From contig NZ_CP114283.1 of assembly GCF_027107535.1 (NCBI RefSeq), positions 1,736,001 to 1,800,000 of the forward strand: a stretch of DNA of 64,000 bases, written 5' to 3'. Shown piece by piece: positions 51,097 to 59,120 of this stretch. How positions within the stretch are numbered: the stretch's first letter is position 1; each line of letters begins with the position of its first letter. Made by a program: the position numbers and the translations under genes. The stretch comes from Streptomyces aurantiacus (GTDB taxonomy: Bacteria > Actinomycetota > Actinomycetes > Streptomycetales > Streptomycetaceae). Under the pieces are notes generated by a model. That model saw only the letters and a list, made by a program, of their open reading frames with translations, searched no databases and was not told the origin of the DNA.

Positions 51097-51730
51097 GGTC
51101 CCTCTCCAGGTGGTTGATGATCCAGTCGGCGAGTTCCTCGGCCGTCTTGTCGTCGGTGTCCAGTCGCACAGCGGTGGGGTCCTGCTCGGCCACCGCTGCG
51201 AAGTTCTCCAGCAGGGCCTCAAGCCGGCCCGGGACATCGAGCAGGTCCATGTCGTCACGTTTCACATCCGCCTTGCCAGCAAGACGCGAGCGCAGCGAGT
51301 GCTCCGAGCAAGCCAGGTAGAACGTGTGGGTGGGCTGGATCAAGTAGGAGCGGTAGGGCTCCAGCAACCGGGTGACGTCGTCGACATGCACGCCGTGCAC
51401 CGCCGCATGGCAGGCGATCACCGACGACGTGTACCGGTCCGCGACGACCGGGCCTAACGTTCGGGCTTTGTGTATGCAGTCCGAGCCGTGCAGAAGCCCG
51501 GACAGGTAGAACGCGAACTGCGGCAGCGGGCGCAGCCGGACGTTCACGTCGGACGACCAGTCGGAGTGCGGGCCGGGCAGGGTGTGAATACTCGTGGCGC
51601 CGAGCCGCTTGGTGAGCAGCCGGGCGAGAGTGGACTTTCCGATGCCGGAGACGCCCTCAAGGACGACGAGCGGCCCTTGCGTGGCCTCGATGTGGAGGGG
51701 CCGATAGGCGGGGGGCAGATGCGGGCTCAC
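51089..51730 (-). CDS. Thymidylate-kinase-like P-loop kinase
   Basis: A 213-residue P-loop protein from GTG 51730, overlapping the radical SAM stop (GTGA). Walker A is LVVLEGVSGIGKSTLARLL (about 21-39). The DRY-type motif of thymidylate kinases is VVADRYTSSVIACHAAVHG, and a lid-like region follows (SEHSLRSRLAGKADVKRDDMD). The substrate pocket residues are not the standard dTMP set, so it may phosphorylate another small molecule. Kinases of this group occur in nucleoside-type secondary metabolism. Placement inside the overlapping operon suggests an obligate step of the same pathway. Confidence 0.82.
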   Translation of the reverse strand: MSPHLPPAYRPLHIEATQGPLVVLEGVSGIGKSTLARLLTKRLGATSIHTLPGPHSDWSSDVNVRLRPLPQFAFYLSGLLHGSDCIHKARTLGPVVADRYTSSVIACHAAVHGVHVDDVTRLLEPYRSYLIQPTHTFYLACSEHSLRSRLAGKADVKRDDMDLLDVPGRLEALLENFAAVAEQDPTAVRLDTDDKTAEELADWIINHLERDRA

Positions 51731-52749
51731 AGGGTTCCCTCCGTGAAGGCGGTGACATGGCTGGCCGCGTTGTGGGCCAGGCGCTGCGGGTCGGTCAGGA
51801 AGGGTGCGATGTCCATGCGGAGGTCGTCGCGCAGGAGGCAGGGCTGAAGGCCGCCGGCGTGGTCCACGCGGAGCGCCCAGAAACCCTCAACGCAGTCCGT
51901 GCGCCGAAGGCAGGAACCGCATTGGCCGACGTGGTGACGGCCCAGGTTGCGGTGGATCACGTCGATCTCGATGCCGTCGATGCGGAAGACGCGGCGCCCT
52001 TGGCCGACGCCGGCGACCTCGGTGTGCTCATCACTGGTCAGCGTCCGCAGATACGCCACGACCGCATCGGCCGGTACAGCGGACTTGGCGCGGGCCTCGT
52101 TGAAGTCGGTGCCGACCAGCTCGATGAACTGGACCGGCAGCCGCCGTTCCAGGGCGAAGTCGAGGATGCGGGGGATCTCGTGCGCGTTCTCACGCTGGAG
52201 CAGGGTGTTCAGCTCGACACGCTCGCAGATCTCGCGGGCTACCTCTATGCCGTCGAGTACTGCGGCGATGCCGATTCGTGTGTTGGCGATGGATCGCAGC
52301 GTGGAGTCGGAGAAGTAGTGGAGGCTGACTTTGATCTTGTCGAGGCGGGTTCCGGCCAGCCATTCCCGGTGAGTCGGGACCCGAGTGCCGTTGGTGATCA
52401 GGGTGTAGCTGGCATCGGGGCCGGGTTCGGGGAGGTGCTCCAGGACGGGGCGGGCCAGCGGGGAGGTCAGCGGCTCGCCTCCGGTGAAGTACACCCGCTG
52501 AAGACCAGCCTCCATCAGTGAGCGGATGATCGTGAGGTAGTCCTCGGGGCCCAGAACGCGCTGGCGGGGGTGCTGAGACCGATCGATGCGGGTCAGCGGG
52601 GGCGGCACATCTCCCTCGTTGTGGCAGAACCAGCAGGCGATGTTGCAGCGCGGGGTGAAAGAGACGCGCAGCTGCCCACGCAGAGCAGCGAAGTTCTTCA
52701 AGGCCGTGTAGTCGACGGCGTCCTCGGTGATTGGTACGCGGTCTCGCAT
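51727..52749 (-). CDS. MoaA-like radical SAM enzyme
   Basis: A 340-residue radical SAM protein from ATG 52749, after GGAGGC. The cluster motif is RCNIACWFCHNEG (Cys 35, 39 and 42). SAM-binding follows: RVYFTGGEPLTSPLARPVLEHL and TLITNGTRVPTHREW. The C-terminal region GQCGSCLRRTDCVEGFWAL ... GGLQPCLLRDD has Cys spaced as in MoaA, which carries a second 4Fe-4S cluster there. It is not in a molybdopterin context, so a different radical rearrangement or methylation-like step is likely. It is coupled to the kinase gene. An upstream GTG at 52836 would add a GC3-rich extension and cannot be excluded. Confidence 0.88.
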   Translation of the reverse strand: MRDRVPITEDAVDYTALKNFAALRGQLRVSFTPRCNIACWFCHNEGDVPPPLTRIDRSQHPRQRVLGPEDYLTIIRSLMEAGLQRVYFTGGEPLTSPLARPVLEHLPEPGPDASYTLITNGTRVPTHREWLAGTRLDKIKVSLHYFSDSTLRSIANTRIGIAAVLDGIEVAREICERVELNTLLQRENAHEIPRILDFALERRLPVQFIELVGTDFNEARAKSAVPADAVVAYLRTLTSDEHTEVAGVGQGRRVFRIDGIEIDVIHRNLGRHHVGQCGSCLRRTDCVEGFWALRVDHAGGLQPCLLRDDLRMDIAPFLTDPQRLAHNAASHVTAFTEGTL

Positions 52750-52916
52750 TTGTAGCCTCCAGTCGGTCCATGAGGACTTGCAGGCGTCACCGGGCGGGTA
52801 GCCGTAGCTGCTCCGGCGGCGGAGGTCGTCATGCACGGGTCGAAATTTGATGTCCGGCGGGTCCCGGCGCGGAGCTGGACCTTGTCGTGGGGGAGGAACA
52901 CGAAACGGGTACTCAT
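52698..52916 (-). CDS. Possible small peptide gene upstream of the radical SAM gene
   Basis: ATG 52916 opens a 72-residue frame beginning MSTRFVFLPHDKVQLRAGTR. It overlaps the radical SAM start by 52 bases. Third positions of the first 20 codons are almost all G or C; after that the reading preference moves to the radical SAM frame (VHDDLRRRSSYGYPPGDACK). This suggests either a frameshifted small gene or a longer radical SAM N-terminus. The peptide shows no leader motif I recognise. A RiPP precursor is conceivable but not supported further. Confidence 0.3.
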   Translation of the reverse strand: MSTRFVFLPHDKVQLRAGTRRTSNFDPCMTTSAAGAATATRPVTPASPHGPTGGYKCETAYQSPRTPSTTRP

Positions 52917-52971
52917 CCCCGCGCCGGGGTCTTGACCTGCCCAAAAGGCCCAAGGAGGCCGCGGGCAGAAG

Positions 52972-53490
52972 CTACGTCGTCTGCTGAGGGCCTCTCACGG
53001 AGCGGCGAGGCATCAGCTCGGCCCGGGGGCGCGCCGAAGGCTTCTGCGGGTGGATGACGAAGGTGCCGACTCCGTTCACGATGCGCAGGAGCTTTTCGCC
53101 CTCCAGCGCAACGCAAGCGGTGTGAACCGTTGTGCGGGAGGTCCCGAATTCTTCGGCGAGTGCGCGCAACGAAGGAAGCCACGTCAGCGGCCTGTAGGTG
53201 TGGTCATCCAGCCTCTGACGAAGCGACTGGTCGAGGCGGTTGCGGCGGCTTCCGGGTTCGCCAGGTCGCGGATTACCCGGATCGGCAACGTAGGTTCCCC
53301 GACTCCCCAGGGTGTAAAGCGTGCCGTCCTCCTTGAGAGGCAGCAGAGCCTCACGGATCCGAGCGGCGGACACACCGAATTCGCGGGCGAAGGCAATCTC
53401 ACTGGGCAGCCGCATCCCGGGGGCGTACGTGCCGTCGCGAAGACGCTGGCGCACAGCCTTCTCGATGCGGACGCGTGCGGGCTCAGGCAC
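52972..53490 (-). CDS. Regulator with two tandem GntR winged-helix domains
   Basis: A 172-residue protein from GTG 53490, overlapping the ligase gene by eight bases (GTGCCTGA). Domain 1 (about 5-70): RIEKAVRQRLRDGTYAPGMRLPSEIAFAREFGVSAARIREALLPL. Domain 2 (about 85-150): RLDQSLRQRLDDHTYRPLTWLPSLRALAEEFGTSRTTVHTACVALEGE. Both show the GntR helix-turn-helix and the glycine-rich wing (GSRGTYVADPG and GVGTFVIHP). No ligand-binding domain follows. GntR proteins normally have one such domain plus an effector domain, so this is a duplicated DNA-binding module. It probably regulates its own operon. KorSA-type repressors of actinomycete elements are also GntR proteins. Confidence 0.82.
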   Translation of the reverse strand: MPEPARVRIEKAVRQRLRDGTYAPGMRLPSEIAFAREFGVSAARIREALLPLKEDGTLYTLGSRGTYVADPGNPRPGEPGSRRNRLDQSLRQRLDDHTYRPLTWLPSLRALAEEFGTSRTTVHTACVALEGEKLLRIVNGVGTFVIHPQKPSARPRAELMPRRSVRGPQQTT

Positions 53491-54874
53491 GGTCGAACCC
53501 CCGCTCCCGCTCCACGTCCGTGACCTGTCCCGCGAGCGCGGCGATCTCCAGCCCGGCAGCACGTGTGTAGTGATCCACGACAGGAAGGCCGAAGGCGTTG
53601 GTCACTGTCTTGCTCTGCAGGAAGGCGAAGACGGCCTCGTCGAGGTTGCGGGGCACTCGCGGCAGACCGTGCGTCTCGTAGGCGTCGCCGGTGCAGGGTT
53701 CTGGCAGCTCTGGCTGGTCGCTGATGCCGTGGTTGATCGCGGCGATCGTCGCGGCCAGGGCGAGATAGGGGTTGGCGTCGGCGCCCGGCAGCCGTACCTC
53801 CAGGTGCGTGCTGGCGGCGTGCCCCACGGCCCGGATTGCGCAGGTGCGGTTGTCCCACCCCCAGGTGAAGGCCGTGGGAGCGAACTGACGCGGGACATAC
53901 CGCTTGTACGAGTTGAGGGTGGGGGCATACCACAGGGCCATGCCAGGCAGGCCGGAGAGCAGGCCGGCAAGGGAGTGCTCCAGCAGTTCGGGCAGCTCGT
54001 CGGGCCGCTGCACACCGAACGCGGGCTCGCCGTTGTCGGTCCACAGGGAGATGTGGAGGTGCATGCCGCTGCCCACGCCGGTCTGGGGGGCGGCCATGAA
54101 GGTGGGCGTCATGCGGTGCTGTGCGGCCAGGTGACGGACGGCGTGCTTTTGGACGGTGTAGGTGTCGCAGGCCCGCATCGGGTCCCCGTAGGGCCAGGTC
54201 ACTTCGATCTGGCCGGGTGACCCTTCCGTCTTGATGGCCTCCGCAGGAGAGCCTGCCTGATGCAATGTCTCCTGAAGGTCGCTGAAGAACGCACTCAGGG
54301 CTGGCGGATGGTCCAGCGCATAGTCGAGATTGAAGGGCGAAACCGGGGTCAGATCCCGGTAGCCACGGCGGCGGACCTGCGTTGGGGTGCCCTTGTAGAG
54401 CACGAACTCGCTCTCGATGCCCACCTTCGCATGCAGCCCGTGGGCGGTGAGGGCCTCAAGCTGCCTGCGGAGCATCTCCCGCGGTGCGACCTCGACGGGC
54501 CAGCCGCCGGAGTCCACGGCATCGCCATGCACCAGGACGGTGCCCGGCAGGTAGCTGATCCGGCGGATCGTGGCCACGTTGGGGATGACGCGCAGGTCGC
54601 CGAACCCTTCGTGCCAGCCCGCGAGCGAGTACCCCGGCAGCGCATTCATGTCCACGTCCGTGGCCAGCACGTACTTGCACATCTCCGGCCCGGCAGGAAG
54701 CCCGTCCAGGAAGTGCGACGCTTCGACGCGTTTGCCTTTCAGCCGGCCCGCCATGTCCGGGACAGCCACCATGACCGTCGTGACCTCACGGTCCGGCACG
54801 AGGGCGCGCAGCTCGTCAACCGTCAGGAGGGGCACAGGCGCGGCGGGGTGACTGGGGCTCGCCTCGTTGCCCAT
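53483..54874 (-). CDS. Glutamine-synthetase-family ligase (GlnA4/PuuA-like)
   Basis: A 463-residue protein from ATG 54874. It has the GS beta-grasp N-terminus (VAVPDMAGRLKGKRVEASHFLDG) and catalytic domain with KVGIESEFVLYKG, SPGQIEVTWPYGDPMRACD, GSGMHLHISLWTDNGEP, APTLNSYKRYVPRQFAPTAFTWGWDNRTCAIR and HLEVRLPGADANPYLALAA. The Tyr adenylylation region and tight ammonia site of true glutamine synthetase are not preserved as expected, so a gamma-glutamyl amine ligase (polyamine or ethanolamine type) is more likely. It is coupled to an amino-acid permease upstream (TGATG) and the GntR gene downstream. Confidence 0.85.
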   Translation of the reverse strand: MGNEASPSHPAAPVPLLTVDELRALVPDREVTTVMVAVPDMAGRLKGKRVEASHFLDGLPAGPEMCKYVLATDVDMNALPGYSLAGWHEGFGDLRVIPNVATIRRISYLPGTVLVHGDAVDSGGWPVEVAPREMLRRQLEALTAHGLHAKVGIESEFVLYKGTPTQVRRRGYRDLTPVSPFNLDYALDHPPALSAFFSDLQETLHQAGSPAEAIKTEGSPGQIEVTWPYGDPMRACDTYTVQKHAVRHLAAQHRMTPTFMAAPQTGVGSGMHLHISLWTDNGEPAFGVQRPDELPELLEHSLAGLLSGLPGMALWYAPTLNSYKRYVPRQFAPTAFTWGWDNRTCAIRAVGHAASTHLEVRLPGADANPYLALAATIAAINHGISDQPELPEPCTGDAYETHGLPRVPRNLDEAVFAFLQSKTVTNAFGLPVVDHYTRAAGLEIAALAGQVTDVERERGFDRA

Positions 54875-56358
54875 CACACCACGCCCTCGGAGTACGCGAT
54901 GGACTCGGCTTCACTGCCGAGCGTCGGAATCCTGTAGCTGCGCCGGCCCTTGGTGATCCACGTGAGCCAGGAGAGGAGGAGGACGGCGACGAGGGTGACG
55001 CCCGCGTAGTTGAACGTCTCAACGGTGACCGGCGACGACTGCGGCAGGCAGAAGAAGACCGTCAGAACGCACACGTAGCCGACAGAGGTCCAGCCGAGCG
55101 GCTTGCTCCAGCGGCCGAGGTTCCACGGGCCTGGCTCGAACCTCTCGGGGTGGCGCCGCCGCAGGTAGACCGGGATCACGTAGGCGGGCGTGATACCGAT
55201 GACGTTGATCGCGGTGACGGCCGCGTATGCAGTGGGCGAGTACAGGCTGGGCAGGGCCAGGAGCAGCGCAATGCCCACGCACAGCCACACCGCAGGGAGG
55301 GGGGTCTTGGTGCGGCGAGTGACGCGGCGCCAGGTTGCGGAGAACGGCAGTGCCCCGTCGCGCGAGAACGCGTACGCCATGCGGGAGGCCGCGGCCGTCT
55401 CCGCGTTCCCGCAGAACACCTGCGCCAGGATGACGACGAGCAGCAGCCCCTTCGCCACGCCCGTGCCCAGGACGTCGATGAAGATCTGAGCCGGCGGGAA
55501 GCCCGTGCTGGTACCCAGGGTGCCCGCGTAGTCCTCGATGGCGAACAGCAGTCCCGCCAGCAGAACGAACCCGGCCCCAAGCGACCATGCGACGGCGCGG
55601 ACCATTCCCTGCGGCGCCGCGATCTGCGCCTGCTTCGTCTCCTCCGACAGGTGGGAAGAGGCGTCGTAGCCGCAGAACGTGTACGCCGCCATCAGGCAGC
55701 CCAGCCCTGCAACGAAGGCAGGGTTGTCGAAGCCCGTGCCGTTGTTGAAGTGCGTGAAAACAAAGTCCGCGCTCTGACGCTCACCGGGGGCCAGAGCGAG
55801 TGTCGCAACGATCAGCGTCACGCCGCTGAGCTGCCACCACACCGAGATCGAATTGAGCACATTGACCAGGCGCACCCCGAACGAGTTCAGGATCCCGTGC
55901 AGTACCAGAATGCCGACGAATATCAGAAACGTTGTTCCTGGCGTGGGATCCAGGCCCCACTGCAGGTTGGCGAACGCGCCGACGACCAGGGCGCACCCGT
56001 AGTCAATGCCGCAGATCGCGCCGACGAGGCCCAGGAGGTTGAGCCAGCCCGTCACCCAGGCCCAGCCCTGCCCGCCGAGCCGGTGGGCCATGTAGTAGAG
56101 ACCGCCGGAGGTGGGGTAGGCGGAAGTGACCTCGCCCAGACACATGGCGAGGATCAGCGTCATGAAGCCGATGCCGACCCAGCCGCCCATGATGACGGCG
56201 GGGCCGCCGGCGTTCATCCCGAAGCCGAACATGGTCATGCCGCCGGCCAGGACGCAGATGACGGTAAAGGAAATGGCGGTGTTCCCGAAGCCGCCCATCT
56301 TGCGGGCCAGTTCGGGGGTATAGCCGTGCGAACGCAGCGCGGCGTCATCGTCCAGCAT
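54874..56358 (-). CDS. APC-family amino-acid/amine permease
   Basis: A 494-residue transporter with 12 predicted helices. The APC signature begins LARKMGGFGNTAISFTVICVLAGGMTMFGFGMNAGGPAVIMGGW, followed by LGEVTSAYPTSGGLYYMAHRLGG and AAYTFCGYDASSHLSEETKQA. This group includes gamma-aminobutyrate and polyamine permeases, agreeing with the ligase gene that follows. The ATG at 56358 is used; TTG 56379, five bases after GAGGTG, has a better ribosome site and may be the real start. It is the first gene of the overlapping operon, with 131 bases to the previous gene. Confidence 0.88.
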   Translation of the reverse strand: MLDDDAALRSHGYTPELARKMGGFGNTAISFTVICVLAGGMTMFGFGMNAGGPAVIMGGWVGIGFMTLILAMCLGEVTSAYPTSGGLYYMAHRLGGQGWAWVTGWLNLLGLVGAICGIDYGCALVVGAFANLQWGLDPTPGTTFLIFVGILVLHGILNSFGVRLVNVLNSISVWWQLSGVTLIVATLALAPGERQSADFVFTHFNNGTGFDNPAFVAGLGCLMAAYTFCGYDASSHLSEETKQAQIAAPQGMVRAVAWSLGAGFVLLAGLLFAIEDYAGTLGTSTGFPPAQIFIDVLGTGVAKGLLLVVILAQVFCGNAETAAASRMAYAFSRDGALPFSATWRRVTRRTKTPLPAVWLCVGIALLLALPSLYSPTAYAAVTAINVIGITPAYVIPVYLRRRHPERFEPGPWNLGRWSKPLGWTSVGYVCVLTVFFCLPQSSPVTVETFNYAGVTLVAVLLLSWLTWITKGRRSYRIPTLGSEAESIAYSEGVV

Positions 56359-56489
56359 GGCGGTACGTCTGTGAGACAACGGACACCTCGGAGGAGAAGG
56401 AGAACAGGACGGGTGAAGGCTGGCGGCGGCCGAGTGGTTCGAAAGAGGCCACGGAGGCGGTCCGCGTGGCTGCGCAAGGGCTCGGATAC

Positions 56490-57491
56490 TCATCGGCGGC
56501 CGCCAACACTCAGGGCCCGGCCCCGCGCTGAAAGAAAGTCGTCCTGCCACCAAGCGGGATTCGGCGTGACGAGGACCCACGGCGCGGTAGTCACATATGG
56601 GCCGATCGCCTCGAACACGCCGGCCGCGTCTCCCACGCCGGTGGCAGTGAGCCCGTACGCCAGATAGTTCAGGTCCAGCAACGAACGAGTGTCGGGCTGG
56701 CCTGCCGCTGGCGTGGTCTGCTCAAACCAGTCATGCAGCGCCCGGCGGGCGTGCCGGGCTTGGCCCCCGATGGCCCAGAACCCCGTGGCGCTGAGGGTCT
56801 GCCCGTTTTCTCGTTGCCTGCGGTAGCTCTCGACGAACGAGTACAGCGGCAGCACCTTCAAGGCTGATCCCGCGGGCGCGGAAGCGGCCGCCCCTTGGGC
56901 AAAGTACAGACCGTCCTCACCGCGGGCGTGAAGGACGTTGAGCATCCGGTGAAACGCCTCGCGGTTGTACGGGTCCCGCTCACGCGCCCAGTCCAGCAAC
57001 TTCCACGGCCCCGGTGGCAGCATGTCGTCACGCGCAGCCCAGTGCAGTGGATTGTGGGGTGCCCCACAGTCTGTGTCGGTCTGCACCAGAGCCAAGTAGC
57101 ACACGTTGGGCACCGGATCAGCCGGCCACCGGTTGGCTGCAAGGCTGCACGCGGTGCGCGCCGCGTAGACGGCGTTCATTAGGTCCCGCCGGGGCACCCC
57201 ATCGCGGTGAGCGTTGAGCACGCGCTGGGTCAGCACGCGGGCCCGCATCATCAGCGCATCCCAGTCGTTGGGTTCCTCAATGCACCACGCGTCGATCGCG
57301 TTGCTGTCGGCAGCGACGTAGGCCAGGACCTGACTGCGGGAGGTACGCAGCGTCCAGTCGTCACCCGTGTCCCGGAGCAATTGCTTCGCGGCCAGCCACC
57401 GGTCCAGGCGCAGATCCTCCATCGCAAGGCGCAATTCCTCGTCCCGTCCCGCCGCATGAGGGGGGATCAAGGACATGTCATCTGAGGGCAT
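56490..57491 (-). CDS. Hypothetical protein, helical repeat-like
   Basis: A 333-residue soluble protein from ATG 57491. It is mostly alpha-helical with tetratricopeptide-like spacing (LLRDTGDDWTLRTSRSQVLAYVAAD; LDWARERDPYNREAFHRMLNVLHARG; ALHDWFEQTTPAAGQPDTRSLLDLNYLAYGL). I recognise no domain with confidence, but Streptomyces has many such proteins next to DUF6624-type genes. An upstream 28-codon frame starting at ATG 57564 overlaps its start and shares a leader with the gene at 57676 (see repeat). Its function is unknown. Confidence 0.65.
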   Translation of the reverse strand: MPSDDMSLIPPHAAGRDEELRLAMEDLRLDRWLAAKQLLRDTGDDWTLRTSRSQVLAYVAADSNAIDAWCIEEPNDWDALMMRARVLTQRVLNAHRDGVPRRDLMNAVYAARTACSLAANRWPADPVPNVCYLALVQTDTDCGAPHNPLHWAARDDMLPPGPWKLLDWARERDPYNREAFHRMLNVLHARGEDGLYFAQGAAASAPAGSALKVLPLYSFVESYRRQRENGQTLSATGFWAIGGQARHARRALHDWFEQTTPAAGQPDTRSLLDLNYLAYGLTATGVGDAAGVFEAIGPYVTTAPWVLVTPNPAWWQDDFLSARGRALSVGGRR

Positions 57492-57561
57492 CGGCGCACC
57501 CCCGCGTCAGGCGAAGAGGGGCGGCCAGAGGGACGCACCGGGTCTGTGTGCGTAAGCGGGA

Positions 57562-57583
57562 CATGGGGGGTCGAGTCCTCAAA
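57562..57583. repeat. Leader repeat, copy 1
   Basis: CATGGGGGGTCGAGTCCTCAAA on the + strand, i.e. GAGGACTCGACCCCCCATG read toward the minus-strand genes. It is 20 of 22 identical to the copy at 58219 and puts the same 18 bases in front of an ATG. Here the ATG opens a 28-codon frame ending in the start of the gene at 57491. Confidence 0.75.
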
Positions 57584-57675
57584 GGAGTCGGGGGTGGAGA
57601 GCCGCCGAGCGGCAGCCGACGGGAACCCGCACGGGGACACGGGTGGTGCGACTGCGGCTCGACGGCGTCTGAGGG

Positions 57676-58221
57676 CTAGCTGGGGGGTGAGGTGACGTCC
57701 GGCGACAGCACGTCCGCTCGGAGGTTGCGCGCGTACGCGGCGTGCGGTTCGAGGCCCAGCGCATGACGCCTGTCGTCGAGCCGCTCGGGCTCCCCTACGC
57801 GGTAGAGCTCCAAGACGCCGCTGTGCGTCGGGATGTAGAGCGTTCCGAATCGTTGGGGTTCACCGCGGTTGAGGCACAGGCGGTCAGCCAGCAGGGCGTA
57901 GTGCAGAGGGTCGGCGTCCTGCTGACGCACCGCCTTCTCCAGCAGGTCGCACGCGCGGGCCTGCAGCGCGTCGTCCCCGCAGTACGTGGCAATCTGCCAG
58001 GCGGCTCGCGAGCCCCGCTCGCCCACGAGCCGGTGTCCCGGCCACCCGTGCTCGTCCAGCATGCTCCGCAGAAGGTCTACCTCCTGCGCGAATATGTCGG
58101 CGATGACGCGCGCCGCAGCGTCCGTTCTGGGCATGCTGGACTCGGCCTCCATCGCACGCCACATGCAGCGCACGAGGTCCGTGCCGAGGTCCGGGCGGGA
58201 GGGCTGAGGTTGGGTGGTCAT
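57676..58221 (-). CDS. DUF6624-type protein
   Basis: A 181-residue protein from ATG 58221. The pattern LRSMLDEHGWPGHRLVGERGSRAAWQIATYCGDD followed by LLEKAVRQQDADPLHYALLADRLCLNRGEPQRFGTLYIP is that of DUF6624, a family of unknown role found often in antiSMASH-type accessory regions and near helix-turn-helix genes. Its start is preceded by the leader repeat copy 2. It is followed on the same strand, after 184 bases, by the helical-repeat gene. Confidence 0.82.
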   Translation of the reverse strand: MTTQPQPSRPDLGTDLVRCMWRAMEAESSMPRTDAAARVIADIFAQEVDLLRSMLDEHGWPGHRLVGERGSRAAWQIATYCGDDALQARACDLLEKAVRQQDADPLHYALLADRLCLNRGEPQRFGTLYIPTHSGVLELYRVGEPERLDDRRHALGLEPHAAYARNLRADVLSPDVTSPPS

Positions 58222-58240
58222 GGAGGGTCGAGTCCTCAAG
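58219..58240. repeat. Leader repeat, copy 2
   Basis: CATGGAGGGTCGAGTCCTCAAG is the partner of the copy at 57562. The shared segment ends exactly at the ATG of the DUF6624 gene. Confidence 0.75.
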
Positions 58241-58328
58241 GGCCGGAAGGTGGGGCCGCCGGCCCGCCGCCAGACGTGAACCAGGTCCTGTGGGGGAGCC
58301 AGGTCTGATGGCTGCGGGCCGGTGGCGT

Positions 58329-58886
58329 TCAGGGGGTAGGGCTGAGCGACGGCAGGACGAGGGAGCACCAGGTCGTCCGGCCGTTGTCGCTGATACCCCA
58401 GTCGTGGGCCTCGGCCCTGACGATGGCCAGGCCGCGGCCGGTCTCGTTCGTGTCGGAGGCGTCGCGCAGGACGGGACTTTCAGGCGAGTCGTCCCGCACT
58501 TCGAGTCGCATGCAGCCGTCTGCGAAGGTCAGAAGCACGCGAACGTCACCGCGGCCGTGCTGGAGTGCGTTGGTCACCAGCTCGGAAGCGAGCAGTTCGG
58601 CTGCGTCGATGAACTCTGCGGGTTCCCAGCGGCTCAGGGCGTGCCTGATGACGCTCCGGATGCGTCTTGGCCAAAGCCGGTCCAGGGGGTCGACGTTGCC
58701 GTTTCCCGAGCCGATGTTCCGTGCGAAGGCCATGTCGGCACCGCTGCACGGGATGTACCGAAAGGAGGCTTCGCGGGTCGTTTGCACGGCCACGGGGTGG
58801 AAGGGAAGCAAGGAGTTCGTCATCTGCGGATTCACGGGGTGCCTATGCCTCCGCGATTGATTCGGTTTTGCGACGGTCATGGTCAC
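58329..58886 (-). CDS. HATPase_c-domain protein (anti-sigma-like ATP-binding)
   Basis: A 185-residue protein. GTG 58886, ten bases after GGAGG, is the chosen start; ATG 58880 is close by. It is a stand-alone GHKL ATPase domain with N box AAELLASELVTNALQHGRGD, G1 VRDDSPESPVL and G2 TGRGLAIVRAEAHDWG. Such RsbW-like proteins are abundant in Streptomyces, and many sit beside helix-turn-helix genes, as here (XRE gene divergent at 59121). Action on a sigma factor or anti-anti-sigma partner is family inference; the partner is not in the window. Confidence 0.82.
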   Translation of the reverse strand: MTMTVAKPNQSRRHRHPVNPQMTNSLLPFHPVAVQTTREASFRYIPCSGADMAFARNIGSGNGNVDPLDRLWPRRIRSVIRHALSRWEPAEFIDAAELLASELVTNALQHGRGDVRVLLTFADGCMRLEVRDDSPESPVLRDASDTNETGRGLAIVRAEAHDWGISDNGRTTWCSLVLPSLSPTP

Positions 58887-59120
58887 GAGGTCGTTTCCTC
58901 CGGCGTGGGGTACTCGGCCCTGACGGGGAAGGCGGGACGGGGCTCTCCGCCGCACCGCCATGCCGAACCCGATGCGGCGGCCGGATAACCAGTCAACGAG
59001 TCATCAGCGGCGGGCAACAGGAAGGGTTCTGGTTTCGTGCACGCACCCCAACCGGAAGACTTTACGATCCCATTACCCGAGACCTGGGCAATGCGGTGAC
59101 GGCGGCGCTACGTTCGGCAG

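Noticed and set aside
53483..54874. Annotation as the housekeeping glutamine synthetase.
   Set aside because: The context (permease, regulator, radical SAM) and divergent substrate-side residues fit the GlnA3/GlnA4/PuuA group better.
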